NCBI RefSeq assembly: GCF_023101345.1
Contig: NZ_CP095848.1
Coordinates: 1,301,501-1,365,500, forward strand
Origin: Hymenobacter sublimis
GTDB taxonomy: Bacteria; Bacteroidota; Bacteroidia; Cytophagales; Hymenobacteraceae
Direction of reading: 5' to 3'
DNA length: 64,000 nucleotides
Made by a program: the position numbers and the translations under genes. The notes under the pieces were generated by a model. It was given only the letters and a program-made list of their open reading frames with translations. It did not search any database and had not been told where the DNA came from. How positions within the stretch are numbered: position 1 is the first letter of the stretch; every line of letters starts with the position of its first letter. Below are positions 26,449-35,109 of the stretch, one piece after another.

Positions 26449-27078
26449 ATGCATCTGTTCCGAATGCCGGCTTTGGTGCGGCGCCTGCTGCCCGACTGCC
26501 TCTGGCAGATGCCCGCTACTGGCCCGCCTACGCTCTACCTCACCTTCGACGACGGCCCGATTCCGGAAGAAACGCCCTTTGTGCTGGAGCAACTGGCCCG
26601 CTACCAGGCGCACGGTACGTTTTTCTGCGTCGGCGACAACCTGCGCCGCTACCCTGAGGTAGCCCGCGCGGTGCTAGCCGGCGGCCACCGGCTAGCCAAC
26701 CATACCTACCACCACATCAGCGGCTGGAGCCACTCCCGCGCCCATTACCTGCAGGATGTAGCTCGGTGCCAGGCCTTGCTGCAGGAGTTTCAGCCCGAAG
26801 GCAGACCCCTGTTGCGCCCACCATATGGCCGCATTACCCTTCCGCTGGCGCGCTTGCTCCGGCCTACCCATCAAGTAGTTATGTGGGACGTGCTGACCTG
26901 TGACTACGACCCCGACTTCGCCCCCGAGGCCTGCCTGCAAGCGGCCATCCGGCACTCCCGGCCCGGCTCCATCGTGGTATTTCACGACAGTGTGAAGGCT
27001 AGCAGAAACTTGCGCTACGTGTTGCCGCGCTACCTGGCTTACTTTGCCGAGCGGGGCTACCGCTTTGCTGCTTTGTAA
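26449..27078 (+). CDS. Polysaccharide deacetylase (NodB-like)
   Basis: 209 residues, nearly all NodB domain. The motifs are in order: TFDDGP (about residues 27-32, with catalytic base and metal Asp), NHTYHH (metal His pair, HTxxH), RPPYGRI, WDVLTCDYDPDF and IVVFHDS (the His of the catalytic acid motif). There is no clear signal peptide, so action on the cytoplasmic side or on lipid-linked sugars is possible. It probably removes N-acetyl groups from the exopolysaccharide made by this cluster. It lies 49 bases before a GT2 gene on the same strand. Confidence 0.92.
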   Translation: MHLFRMPALVRRLLPDCLWQMPATGPPTLYLTFDDGPIPEETPFVLEQLARYQAHGTFFCVGDNLRRYPEVARAVLAGGHRLANHTYHHISGWSHSRAHYLQDVARCQALLQEFQPEGRPLLRPPYGRITLPLARLLRPTHQVVMWDVLTCDYDPDFAPEACLQAAIRHSRPGSIVVFHDSVKASRNLRYVLPRYLAYFAERGYRFAAL

Positions 27079-27127
27079 CAAAAGGGTAAGGGAGCCCGCC
27101 TGTTTTCCTGGCCGATTTGTGCGCCTT

Positions 27128-28228
27128 ATGCTTTTTCTGACGCTGTATTTTACCGCCTGGTTTGCTTTGCTGACAACCGCCGTGGTGCTGTTTGCCCGCG
27201 CGCGGGGCGCGCAACCGGGTGCAGTGCCCCAGCCCCTGCCCCGGGTGAGCATCCTGCTGGCGGCCCGCAACGAGGAGGCGGCCATTGCTCGCTGCCTGCA
27301 CGCCATCCGGGCTCTGCATTACCCCCCCGAGCTACTCGAAGTGCTCCTCGGGGATGACGGGTCCACGGACCAGATGGCAGCCGTGGCGGCGGCGGCCATG
27401 CAAGGTTACGCCGGTTCATTTCGCGTGGTACCTATTACCGATACCCTGGGCACGGCCCGCGGCAAGGCCAACGTGCTGGCTCACCTCAGCCGCGTCGCTA
27501 CCACTACCTACTTCTTCATCACTGATGCCGACATTGCCGTGCCGCCTACCTGGCTGACGGGTCTGCTGGCCCACGCCCAACCCAGCGTGGGCATTGTAAC
27601 GGGCCTAACGCTGGTGACCGGGCCGCGGCTGTTCCACCGCCTCCAGGGCCTCGACTGGCTGATGGCCCTGGGTTTGGTCCAGGTTGTCACGGACCTGGGC
27701 CGGCCCGTAACGGCCATGGGCAACAACATGCTCGTAACCCGCGCCGCCTACGAGGCCACCGGCGGCTACGAGCGGCTACCCTTTTCCGTCACCGAAGACT
27801 TTGAGCTGTTCAAAGCCGTGCTCCGAGCGGGATACACTTCCCGCAACCTGTACCGACCCGAAATCCTGGCCGAGTCGCTGCCCATGTACTCGTGGCGGGG
27901 GCTGCTGCACCAGCGGCGGCGGTGGCTGCGCGGGGTGGAGGCCTTGCCCACTTGGCTGAAAACCTGCCTCGGCCTGTACGGCTCCTTTTACGTGCTGCTG
28001 GCCGCGTTGGCTGCTGTAGCAGGGCCAGCGGCGGCCCTAAGTGTGTGGCTAGGCAAGGTGTTGGTACAGGGCGCGCTGGCGGTGCTCTGTTTCCGACGGG
28101 TAGGCCGCCGCGCCCCGCTGGTGCTGCTGCCCGCGTTTGAGCTCTACACGATTTTCCTGACCGGGAGTCTGGTGGTGTTCCGGCTACTGCCAGTATCCTT
28201 CAGCTGGAAGGGCCGGCAATACCGCTAA
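27128..28228 (+). CDS. Glycosyltransferase family 2, membrane-bound
   Basis: 366 residues from the ATG at 27128 (MLFLTLYFTAWFALL). One N-terminal helix, then a GT-A domain: RVSILLAARNEEAAIARCL, VLLGDDGSTDQMA, FITDADIAVPPTWL (metal site) and a TEDFELF acceptor motif, then QRRRWLRGVE in place of QxxRW and three C-terminal helices. This is the architecture of processive or polyprenyl-linked glycan synthases. It is the last gene of the plus-strand half of the exopolysaccharide cluster. It is similar in layout to the glycosyltransferase at 15.8 kb. Confidence 0.88.
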   Translation: MLFLTLYFTAWFALLTTAVVLFARARGAQPGAVPQPLPRVSILLAARNEEAAIARCLHAIRALHYPPELLEVLLGDDGSTDQMAAVAAAAMQGYAGSFRVVPITDTLGTARGKANVLAHLSRVATTTYFFITDADIAVPPTWLTGLLAHAQPSVGIVTGLTLVTGPRLFHRLQGLDWLMALGLVQVVTDLGRPVTAMGNNMLVTRAAYEATGGYERLPFSVTEDFELFKAVLRAGYTSRNLYRPEILAESLPMYSWRGLLHQRRRWLRGVEALPTWLKTCLGLYGSFYVLLAALAAVAGPAAALSVWLGKVLVQGALAVLCFRRVGRRAPLVLLPAFELYTIFLTGSLVVFRLLPVSFSWKGRQYR

Positions 28229-28390
28229 AAGTTGATTGTTTTTTAACCGCTCGGCTTTCGCGGCTCAGCTGCAAACAGGGTGGCTACCTACCCGCGCTAC
28301 GTGTGCGGTAAGTGTGTAAAGGTGCCCGGAAAGTTGCCTGACGGGCATAAGCGTCGCCTTTCGGAAGTGGATTTTCCTGCCCGCTGCCAA

Positions 28391-28398
28391 TACCTTTG
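28391..28398 (+). promoter_or_regulatory. Candidate -7 promoter element TACCTTTG
   Basis: Exact TAnnTTTG 119 bases upstream of the beta-glucosidase ATG. This would give a leader of about 115 bases. Confidence 0.4.
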
Positions 28399-28516
28399 GC
28401 TACATTCGGTGGCAGCACAAGCCGGTAAGCCTAGCTCCAGGCCAAACCAATCTGGCCGCTTTTACCGGCTGGCCCACCTTCCCACCTTTACGTTCCACCG
28501 CGCGTTTCTCAGCTGT

Positions 28517-30820
28517 ATGTTCCTCCCATTTTCACCCACTTCCCGGGCCGTGCTCATGGCGGCCTTGTTCTGCGCCACTACCCACATAGCCACGGCCCAA
28601 ACGAAAGCCACTACTGCTCGCCCGGCCACGGCAGCGGCGAAAAGCACTGCCGCAATGGGCCCCAACCGCCAGCAGGCCCTGATGGGCAATGAGGCTAAAA
28701 TTGACCAGCTGCTCAAAAAGCTAACCCTGGAAGAAAAGATTGCCATGATACACGCCACCTCCTCCTTCAACTCAGGAGGCGTGAAGCGGCTTGGCATTCC
28801 GGAAATGGCAACCTCCGACGGCCCCCACGGCGTGCGCCTGGAGCACGGCCGCGACTGGAAGCCCGACGAAGGCGTAAACGACTCGGGTACCTACCTGCCC
28901 ACCGGCAACACCCTGGCCTCTACCTGGAACCCCGAACTGGGCTATGCCTTTGGCTCGGTGCTGGGTAGCGAGGCGGCCTTCCGGGGCAAAGACATCATTC
29001 TGGGGCCCGGCATCAACATTGTGCGCACGCCCCTGAATGGCCGCAACTTCGAGTACCTCAGCGAAGACCCCTACCTCGTGTCAAAGATGGTGGTGGGCTA
29101 CATCCGCGGGGTGCAGGACCAGGGCGTGTCGGCCAGCGTGAAGCACTACGCCGCCAACAACCAGGAGGAACACCGCAATGACATCGACGTGTACATGAGC
29201 GAGCGGGCCCTGCGCGAGATTTACTTGCCGGGCTTCCAGGCCGCTATTCAGGAGGGTGGGGCTCATACCCTAATGGGCTCCTACAACAAGTTTCGGGGCC
29301 AGTACGCCACCCATAACGCCTACCTGATGAACGATATTCTGAAGGGCGAATGGGGATTCAAGGGATTGGTAATCAGCGACTGGGGCTCGGTGCACGACAC
29401 CCAGGAAGGCCTGCGCAACGGCACCGATCTGGAAATGGGCACCGACCTTTCCCTGATGTACAACAGCGTCGATCAGACAGCCAGCCAGGTAAAGCCGGAG
29501 CAGATGCCCAGCCTCTACGACCGGTTTTTCTTTGGTACGGCCGCCCTGGACGCGGTGAAAAAGGACAAGTCGTTAGAGCCCCTGCTCGATGACAAGGTGC
29601 GCCGCATTCTGCGCGTGATGTACGCCACCAACATGCTGGATGGGGCCAAGCGCAAGCCGGGCGCCTACAATACTCCCGCGCACCAAGCTACGGCCCGTAA
29701 AGTAGCGGAAGAAGGCATTGTGCTGCTCAAAAACGACGGCAACATTCTCCCCCTGAAGAAAACAACTAAGACGTTCGCCGTCATTGGAGCCAACGCTACC
29801 CGCGAAAATGCCCTGGGCGGCGGCAGTTCCCAGGTAAAGGCCAAGTATGAGATTACGCCGCTTCAGGGCCTGCAAAAAGCCCTAGGTTCCCAGGCCACCA
29901 TTACCTACGCCCCCGGCTACAAAATTGCCCGTAACCAAAAAGCTGATCCGCAGCTAATCGAACAGGCCGTGGCCGCCGCCAAAGCCGCTGACGTAGCCAT
30001 CATTGTGGGGGGCGCTACCCACGGCTACGACTACAAAGTGTGGGCTGATAACGCCTACGACGCGGAAGGCTACGACAAGCCCGACATGAAGATGCCCTTC
30101 GGTCAGGACGAGCTGATTCAGGCCGTGCTCAAAGCCAACCCCAACACCGTGGTGGTGCTGCTGGGCGGCGGCCCCATTGACGTATCGGCCTGGGCCGGGC
30201 AGGCCAAGGGCATTGTGGAGGCCTGGTACCCCGGCATGGAAGGCGGCAACGCCCTGGCCAACATTCTGTTCGGTGAGGTAAATCCCTCGGGCAAGCTACC
30301 CTTCACCTTCCCCGTGAAGCTGGAAGACTCGCCGGCACATAAACTAGGCGAATACCCCAGCACCCCTGGTAACCCGCTGAAACAGACTTACAAAGAGGAT
30401 ATCTTTGTGGGCTACCGCTACTTCGATACCTATAAAGTTGCCCCCCAATTCGCCTTTGGTCACGGCCTGAGCTACACTTCCTTCGATTACGGCAAGCTAA
30501 CCGTGCAACCCGGCAAACAGTCTGCCACGGTCAAGGTCACGGTGCGCAACTCGGGCAAGGTAGCCGGCGCCGAAGTGGTGCAGCTCTACGTGCACGACGA
30601 CCAGGCCAGCGTAAAGCGGCCCGAAAAGGAGCTGAAAGCCTTCCAGAAGGTCTTCCTAAAGCCCGGCGAATCGAAAACCCTGACCCTGAACTTGGGTCCT
30701 GACGCCTTTCGCTACTACGACGAGGCCAAGAAGCAGTGGGTACTGGAACCCGGAACCTTCAAGCTACTAGTCGGCAGCTCCTCCCGCGACATCCGCCAGA
30801 CGGGAGAGGTAAAGCTGTAG
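28517..30820 (+). CDS. Glycoside hydrolase family 3 beta-glucosidase, secreted
   Basis: 767 residues from the ATG at 28517, which opens into a signal peptide (LMAALFCATTHIATAQ). The 79 extra codons open upstream lack coding character. The GH3 N-terminal barrel has KHYAANNQEEHRND (substrate-binding Lys-His) and the nucleophile Asp in VISDWGSVHDT (about residue 288). The C-terminal alpha/beta domain follows from about 430 (GIVLLKNDGNILPLKK), then an FN3-like domain from about 660. It cleaves terminal beta-linked glucose or xylose in the periplasm or outside. It is monocistronic and followed by the palindromic element B. Confidence 0.92.
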   Translation: MFLPFSPTSRAVLMAALFCATTHIATAQTKATTARPATAAAKSTAAMGPNRQQALMGNEAKIDQLLKKLTLEEKIAMIHATSSFNSGGVKRLGIPEMATSDGPHGVRLEHGRDWKPDEGVNDSGTYLPTGNTLASTWNPELGYAFGSVLGSEAAFRGKDIILGPGINIVRTPLNGRNFEYLSEDPYLVSKMVVGYIRGVQDQGVSASVKHYAANNQEEHRNDIDVYMSERALREIYLPGFQAAIQEGGAHTLMGSYNKFRGQYATHNAYLMNDILKGEWGFKGLVISDWGSVHDTQEGLRNGTDLEMGTDLSLMYNSVDQTASQVKPEQMPSLYDRFFFGTAALDAVKKDKSLEPLLDDKVRRILRVMYATNMLDGAKRKPGAYNTPAHQATARKVAEEGIVLLKNDGNILPLKKTTKTFAVIGANATRENALGGGSSQVKAKYEITPLQGLQKALGSQATITYAPGYKIARNQKADPQLIEQAVAAAKAADVAIIVGGATHGYDYKVWADNAYDAEGYDKPDMKMPFGQDELIQAVLKANPNTVVVLLGGGPIDVSAWAGQAKGIVEAWYPGMEGGNALANILFGEVNPSGKLPFTFPVKLEDSPAHKLGEYPSTPGNPLKQTYKEDIFVGYRYFDTYKVAPQFAFGHGLSYTSFDYGKLTVQPGKQSATVKVTVRNSGKVAGAEVVQLYVHDDQASVKRPEKELKAFQKVFLKPGESKTLTLNLGPDAFRYYDEAKKQWVLEPGTFKLLVGSSSRDIRQTGEVKL

Positions 30821-30830
30821 ATTGGTGAGT

Positions 30831-30996
30831 TGTCTTGGCCAGGAGGCACGAAAAAGCCACCCCTCCTGATCAATTCCTTACTCCCTAAGAAGTGACAAGC
30901 CCTTGACGCTACCATACGTCAAGGGCTTGTCTCGTTAGAAGGCTGGTCAGATGGAGGGGCAGGATGGCCTCGTCCTGTGTCCTGGCCAGGAGGCAT
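30831..30996. repeat. Nested palindromic element, copy B
   Basis: Core hairpin GACAAGCCCTTGACG (30894-30908) with CGTCAAGGGCTTGTC (30917-30931), the same core as copy C, followed by the shared GGCTGGTCA box. The outer arms are diverged and only partly complementary. Instead a 13-base direct repeat, TGGCCAGGAGGCA, occurs at 30836-30848 and 30983-30995. It lies between two genes on the same strand, just before TatD. Confidence 0.85.
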
Positions 30997-31035
30997 CCTT
31001 CACCGTTTCACCCCCTCACTATCTCACCGTTTCAC

Positions 31036-31043
31036 CACCTTTG
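31036..31043 (+). promoter_or_regulatory. Candidate -7 element CACCTTTG directly before tatD
   Basis: One mismatch to TAnnTTTG, four bases before the ATG. If used, the transcript would be leaderless or nearly so. Confidence 0.35.
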
Positions 31044-31047
31044 CGGC

Positions 31048-31827
31048 ATGCAACTTTCCGATTCGCACGCCCACGTTTACTCCGAGCAGTTTAAGCCCGA
31101 CCAAGATGAGATGCTGCTGCGCGCCTTTGAGGCCGGAGTCCGGACCATCTTCATGCCCAACATCGACCATACCAGCATTGACCCCATGCTGGAAGTGGAA
31201 GCCAAATACCCTACCCAGTGCTTTGCCCAAATGGGCCTGCACCCCTGCCACGTCACCCGCCAGTTTGAAAAAGAGCTGTACGAAGTGGAAACGTGGCTTA
31301 GTCGCCGGCCCTTTGCCGCAGTAGGGGAGTGCGGCATCGATTTATACTGGGATAAAACCCACCTCCAGGAGCAGCAGGAAGCCCTGCGCATTCAGGTAGC
31401 CTTAGCCAAAAAGCACAACCTGCCCCTGGTACTCCACACTCGGGAGGCCTTCCGTGAAGCCGCCGACATCATCACGGCGGCTCAGGATGGCTCCCTGCGC
31501 GGGGTGTTTCACTGCTTTTCCGGCACGAAGCAGGAAGCGGAAGAAGTGATTCGGCTGGGCTTCAAACTTGGCATCGGTGGGGTCGCCACCTTCAAGAACG
31601 GGGGCCTCGACAAAGTGCTGCCCGGTATCAGTCTGGAGCACCTGCTGCTAGAAACCGACTGCCCCTACCTAGCGCCCATTCCTCACCGGGGCAAGCGGAA
31701 CGAGCCCGCCTATCTGCCCCTGGTGGCCCGCCGAGTAGCCGAAATCCTGGGCAAGGACGCTGAAGAAGTAGCCGAGGCCACTACCCGCAACACCTTGACC
31801 CTGTTTGGGGAAGCAGCGCAGGGGTAG
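31048..31827 (+). CDS. TatD family metal-dependent hydrolase
   Basis: 259 residues from the ATG at 31048 (MQLSDSHAHVYSEQF). Metal ligands of the family are visible: SHAH (His 7 and 9), the Glu in GECGIDLYWDK, His in LVLHTREAF, HCFSGTKQE, and Asp in LLETDCPYLAP. TatD proteins are 3'-5' DNA exonucleases or deoxyribonucleases with a TIM barrel. The ending RRVAEILGKDAEEVAEATTRN is typical. The upstream codons that remain open are part of a repetitive TCACC-rich leader. Confidence 0.93.
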   Translation: MQLSDSHAHVYSEQFKPDQDEMLLRAFEAGVRTIFMPNIDHTSIDPMLEVEAKYPTQCFAQMGLHPCHVTRQFEKELYEVETWLSRRPFAAVGECGIDLYWDKTHLQEQQEALRIQVALAKKHNLPLVLHTREAFREAADIITAAQDGSLRGVFHCFSGTKQEAEEVIRLGFKLGIGGVATFKNGGLDKVLPGISLEHLLLETDCPYLAPIPHRGKRNEPAYLPLVARRVAEILGKDAEEVAEATTRNTLTLFGEAAQG

Positions 31828-31984
31828 GGAAGACCTCGTGGGCGTAGGCAGTGGCAGAAGGGGCTCATTTGCTGGGCCAGCACGCTCCATGCTGACGCCA
31901 GTCGTGTCCCTTTCAGCTGTACCACGCCAGACAAAGCCTGAACGAGGTTGCCTAACTTGACGGCCAGTTCAGATTGTTCGTTTG

Positions 31985-33079
31985 ATGCCCTCCACCACCC
32001 AAGCCACCCACCCCTTGTCTACCCCTGCGCTGCCCCTCCAACCCGACAAACCCGAAACGGCCATTCTCGTCATTTACACCGGTGGTACCGTCGGGATGAC
32101 GTATAACCGGCGCGGGGAATTGGTACCCATGAATTTCGAGCAGATTCGGAAGAAGATGCCCGAGCTGCGCCAGCTTAACATGCGGGTGGAGGTTACCAAC
32201 CTCGGCGAGCCCATCGACTCCAGCAACGTAACCGTGGCCGACTGGCTGCGGCTGGCGGCTCTGATCGAGGAAAAGTATGCGCAGTATGATGGTTTCGTGG
32301 TGCTACACGGCACGGATACCATGGCCTACTCGGCGGCGGCGCTGAGCTTCCTGCTTGAGAATTTAGGCAAGGCGGTAGTGTTTACCGGTGCTCAAGTGCC
32401 GGTAGGCCGCATCCGGACCGACGCCCGCCGCAACCTAGTTACGGCCCTGGAAATGGCCGCCGCCCGCCACCCCGTGGTGGGCACAGTGCGCGTGCCTGAG
32501 GTGTGTGTCTTTTTTAATGACTTGCTAATCAGAGGAAACCGGGCAAAAAAAGTCGAAAGCCAGCAGTACAATGCTTTCCGCTCCGAGAACTACCCACCCC
32601 TGGCCCGGGCCGGCATTGAGCTGGATTTCAACGACAAGCAGATTCGGATGCTGCCCGCCGCCCACCTACGTGCCCACCAGTACCTCGACGAACAAGTAAC
32701 CATTCTGCGCCTGTTTCCGGGGCTAACCGAGCGCATGCTGCGCGCCCAACTGGAAGCCGATGGGCTGCGCGGCTGCGTACTTGAAACCTACGGCTCCGGC
32801 AATGCGCCCACGGCTCCTTGGTTTCTCAAGGCCCTGCGCGACGCCACCGAGCAGGGCGTATTTCTGCTGAACGTGAGCCAGTGCGAGGAGGGCCGGGTAA
32901 TGCAAGGTCGCTACGAAACCAGCGCCTACCTCACCGAGCTGGGCGTTATCGGCGGCGACGATATGACGGTGGAAGCGGCCATTACCAAGCTCATGTTTGT
33001 GCTGGGCCTCAAGCAGAAACCCGCAGCTACCCGCCACCTGCTCAGCCAGGACCTGCGCGGCGAAATCACCATAATCTGA
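31985..33079 (+). CDS. ansA: Type I (cytoplasmic) L-asparaginase
   Basis: 364 residues from the ATG at 31985. The two catalytic Thr motifs are VIYTGGTVGMTY (near residue 32) and VVLHGTDTMAYSAAAL, with Lys of the second triad downstream in the RGNRAKKV region. The length and lack of a signal peptide match the AnsA type I enzymes, which hydrolyse asparagine to aspartate and ammonia. The short Pro/Thr-rich N-terminus before the first strand is unusual but common in this group. It is followed by the tRNA gene. Confidence 0.92.
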   Translation: MPSTTQATHPLSTPALPLQPDKPETAILVIYTGGTVGMTYNRRGELVPMNFEQIRKKMPELRQLNMRVEVTNLGEPIDSSNVTVADWLRLAALIEEKYAQYDGFVVLHGTDTMAYSAAALSFLLENLGKAVVFTGAQVPVGRIRTDARRNLVTALEMAAARHPVVGTVRVPEVCVFFNDLLIRGNRAKKVESQQYNAFRSENYPPLARAGIELDFNDKQIRMLPAAHLRAHQYLDEQVTILRLFPGLTERMLRAQLEADGLRGCVLETYGSGNAPTAPWFLKALRDATEQGVFLLNVSQCEEGRVMQGRYETSAYLTELGVIGGDDMTVEAAITKLMFVLGLKQKPAATRHLLSQDLRGEITII

Positions 33080-33121
33080 GCTTTAGCGCTACGGGGCTTG
33101 CGTATCCGGAAAATCGGGTGT

Positions 33122-33128
33122 TATTTTG
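33122..33128 (+). promoter_or_regulatory. Candidate tRNA promoter (TATTTTG with upstream TTG)
   Basis: TATTTTG lies 20 bases before the tRNA. A TTG at 33098-33100 is at the right distance (21 bases) for the Bacteroidota -33 element. The -7 part has one base less than TAnnTTTG. Confidence 0.45.
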
Positions 33129-33147
33129 CGCCACTTCCCCGCATCCT

Positions 33148-33235
33148 AGAGAGGTGTCCGAGTGGTTGAAGGAGCACGCCTGGAAAGTGTGTATGGGTCT
33201 AAAGCTCATCGTGGGTTCGAATCCCATCCTCTCTG
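33148..33235 (+). tRNA. tRNA-Ser (GGA)
   Basis: 88 bases with a full class II cloverleaf. The acceptor stem is AGAGAGG with CCTCTCT plus discriminator G. The D arm is TCC/GGA, the anticodon stem CACGC/GTGTG holds the loop CTGGAAA with anticodon GGA. A long variable arm (ATGGG/CTCAT) follows, then the T arm GTGGG-TTCGAAT-CCCAT. CCA is not encoded. It reads UCC and UCU codons. No duplicated 3' end that would mark an integrated element is seen downstream. Confidence 0.95.
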
Positions 33236-33238
33236 CTG

Positions 33239-33271
33239 AAAACCGCATTTCGTTGTAGAAATGCGGTTTTT
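33239..33271 (+). terminator. tRNA terminator
   Basis: AAAACCGCATTTC (33239-33251) pairs with GAAATGCGGTTTT (33258-33270) around a six-base loop, followed by a T run. It begins four bases after the tRNA. Confidence 0.85.
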
Positions 33272-33396
33272 GTTCTTTCTACGGGTGGAGCCGGGCCGCA
33301 GTGGTGGGCTGTTGTGGGCGGGACTCGTCCGGTGGGTTGGGTACTTATTAGGAAGTTGCTGGGCCACGGCGGCGCACACTCCGTTTAAGGCATACT

Positions 33397-34101
33397 ATGA
33401 AACGACCCCACGTAATCTGCCACATGATGTCCTCCGTGGACGGAAAGATTCTGTCTGCTAATTGGCAGGACGAAAAGCTAACCGACACTTTCGCCGGATA
33501 CTTCGAGAAGTACCACGAAACCTTTACTAGCCAGGCTTGGATGTGCGGGCGCGTGACCATGGAGCGGGATTTCTCCGGCGGCGTGCAGCCCAACCTGCAA
33601 CCTGCCCCGCACCCAATTGCGCGCGAGCCCTTTGTTGGGGATGCCCAAGCTACTTCCTTTGCTGTGGCGGTAGATGCGCACGGCCGCCTCGGCTGGGACG
33701 CTAATACCACCGGCGGCGACCATATTGTGGAAGTCCTCACTGAACAAGTAACCGATGACTACTTGTACTATCTGCAACGCCAGGGTATTTCCTACCTGTT
33801 TGCCGGCCGCACGGAAGTTGATTTTGCTTTGGCCCTGGAGCAGCTAGCGGCGCTGTTTCCCATTGAAACGCTGATGCTGGAGGGCGGCGGCCACCTAAAC
33901 GGTTCCCTACTGAACGCGGGTCTGATCGATGAGCTGAGTTTGTTACTGCTGCCTATTGCCGATGGCACGCCCAAATCGCCAACCACATTTGAAGTAAGCG
34001 ACTACCTACGCAAAGGTCCAGCCACGCGCCTGCACTTAACCGAAGTGCAGCAGCTCGACAACGATGTGGTATGGCTAAAATATAGCTTTCAAGCAGTCTA
34101 G
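33397..34101 (+). CDS. Dihydrofolate reductase / RibD C-terminal family protein
   Basis: 234 residues. The RibD_C fold is recognised from HVICHMMSSVDGKI at the start, the SQAWMCGRVTMERDFSGG segment, LFAGRTEVDFALALEQL and LMLEGGGHLNGSLLNAGLID with the NADPH-binding glycines, then DELSLLLLPIADG. It is probably an NADPH-dependent reductase of unknown substrate; it stands alone with no riboflavin genes near. An ATG at 33397 is the only sensible start. Confidence 0.85.
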   Translation: MKRPHVICHMMSSVDGKILSANWQDEKLTDTFAGYFEKYHETFTSQAWMCGRVTMERDFSGGVQPNLQPAPHPIAREPFVGDAQATSFAVAVDAHGRLGWDANTTGGDHIVEVLTEQVTDDYLYYLQRQGISYLFAGRTEVDFALALEQLAALFPIETLMLEGGGHLNGSLLNAGLIDELSLLLLPIADGTPKSPTTFEVSDYLRKGPATRLHLTEVQQLDNDVVWLKYSFQAV

Positions 34102-34174
34102 AGGCAATAAAATCACGTTTCGGGAGCAGAGGTGCTGACCCAAACGAGATTGTGCATAAGCTTGGTGTATCATG

Positions 34175-34243
34175 CTAACTACGGGCGAGTTCTGCTCAGG
34201 AAGTCGCTTTCCGCGTCTACCAGATAGGCTTACCCGTAGTTAG
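34175..34243. repeat. Intergenic inverted repeat
   Basis: CTAACTACGGG (34175-34185) and CCCGTAGTTAG (34233-34243), 47 bases apart, in the gap between two convergent genes. It ends one base from the stop codon of the minus-strand gene. It could be a weak terminator. Confidence 0.5.
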
Positions 34244-34244
34244 A

Positions 34245-34538
34245 TTACGCTGTCACGGCTTCCTCAATGGCTTCGGCTATGTCAATTTCTTCCAGGGGAG
34301 GGACGGGGGCAAAGCGCGATTCGTGGAAGTTGGCTTCTGGAAAGCCCGGCGCTACCCCAGCATTATTGATTTCCGCTAGGGTAATGCCGTAACCGCGGTG
34401 CGTATCATAAACGCCGCGCACGGTGTAGATAGGCCCACGTTTGGGCGTCTGAATATTGGGGTTCTGCACCAATAGCACGGTAAAATCATCGTTAGTACAG
34501 ATAACTTCCTGCCCAGGGTGGAATAGTGGCGGTTTCAT
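34245..34538 (-). CDS. Small conserved protein of unknown function
   Basis: 97 residues, starting MKPPLFHPGQEVICTNDDF. The middle reads as an SH3-like small beta barrel (PIYTVRGVYDTHRGYGITLAEI) and the end is acidic (EEIDIAEAIEEAVTA). I recognise similar short proteins in Bacteroidota genomes but know no function. No signal peptide or membrane segment. It stands alone between convergent and divergent neighbours. Confidence 0.7.
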   Translation of the reverse strand: MKPPLFHPGQEVICTNDDFTVLLVQNPNIQTPKRGPIYTVRGVYDTHRGYGITLAEINNAGVAPGFPEANFHESRFAPVPPLEEIDIAEAIEEAVTA

Positions 34539-34776
34539 GCCCCGAAGATACGGCGCACGGCCAGCAGTAGCTTTCCTGATAGCAAGAAGCGTGTACTTAA
34601 CAGAGCTACCTGCTCCGGGTTACAGCAAGGCTTCCAGGCTAAACTGCTACATCGCCAAGCTCTTTTTGTAAAGTATTTTATTGCTATTTATTATCGGTTT
34701 TGAAATATACTGCGTATACGCATCGTACTAGGCTGACTCTCTGCCTGAACTTCATCCATCACCTAACTTCCTTCCT

Positions 34777-35109
34777 ATGAAACAGACGCAGATTTCCACC
34801 TGGTCCGTTCGGTTATTCACAGTACTGTTCTGCGCCGGAGCCGCGCTGTCGTCCTGCTCCAGCACCAGCACCGATTCGCCCTCAGGCACGGGCACTGATG
34901 CAACTACTAGCGGCTCTACTTCGGGCTCTACTACTACCGGTACTACGTCTGGCAGCACCAGCGGCTCCACGACCATGGGAACAACTAGCGGCAGCACTAC
35001 TTCGGGCACGAGCACAGGTACTACCGCTGGTAACACTACTGGCACCACATCGGGTACTACCACCGGCACTACTTCGGGCTCCACTACTTCGGGTACCACA
35101 ACCCGCTAG
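34777..35109 (+). CDS. Ser/Thr/Gly-repeat lipoprotein
   Basis: 110 residues: a lipoprotein signal peptide with lipobox ALSSC (Cys at about residue 27) followed by about 80 residues made almost only of Ser, Thr and Gly in an irregular repeat (units such as TTSGS, TTTGT, GSTSGSTT). No other domain exists. The DNA is repetitive in step with the protein. It should be an unstructured, possibly glycosylated surface tail. The AT-rich 200 bases upstream fit a strong promoter, and a hairpin follows the stop codon. Repeat number is likely to vary between strains. Confidence 0.75.
   Translation: MKQTQISTWSVRLFTVLFCAGAALSSCSSTSTDSPSGTGTDATTSGSTSGSTTTGTTSGSTSGSTTMGTTSGSTTSGTSTGTTAGNTTGTTSGTTTGTTSGSTTSGTTTR

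Noticed and set aside
28280..28516. N-terminal extension of the beta-glucosidase
   Set aside because: Its 79 codons show no signal or domain, and an exact promoter element lies inside it (28391). The ATG at 28517 opens into a standard signal peptide.
33148..33400. Integration site at the tRNA-Ser gene
   Set aside because: No duplicated tRNA 3' end and no integrase gene can be seen downstream, and the following genes look ordinary.
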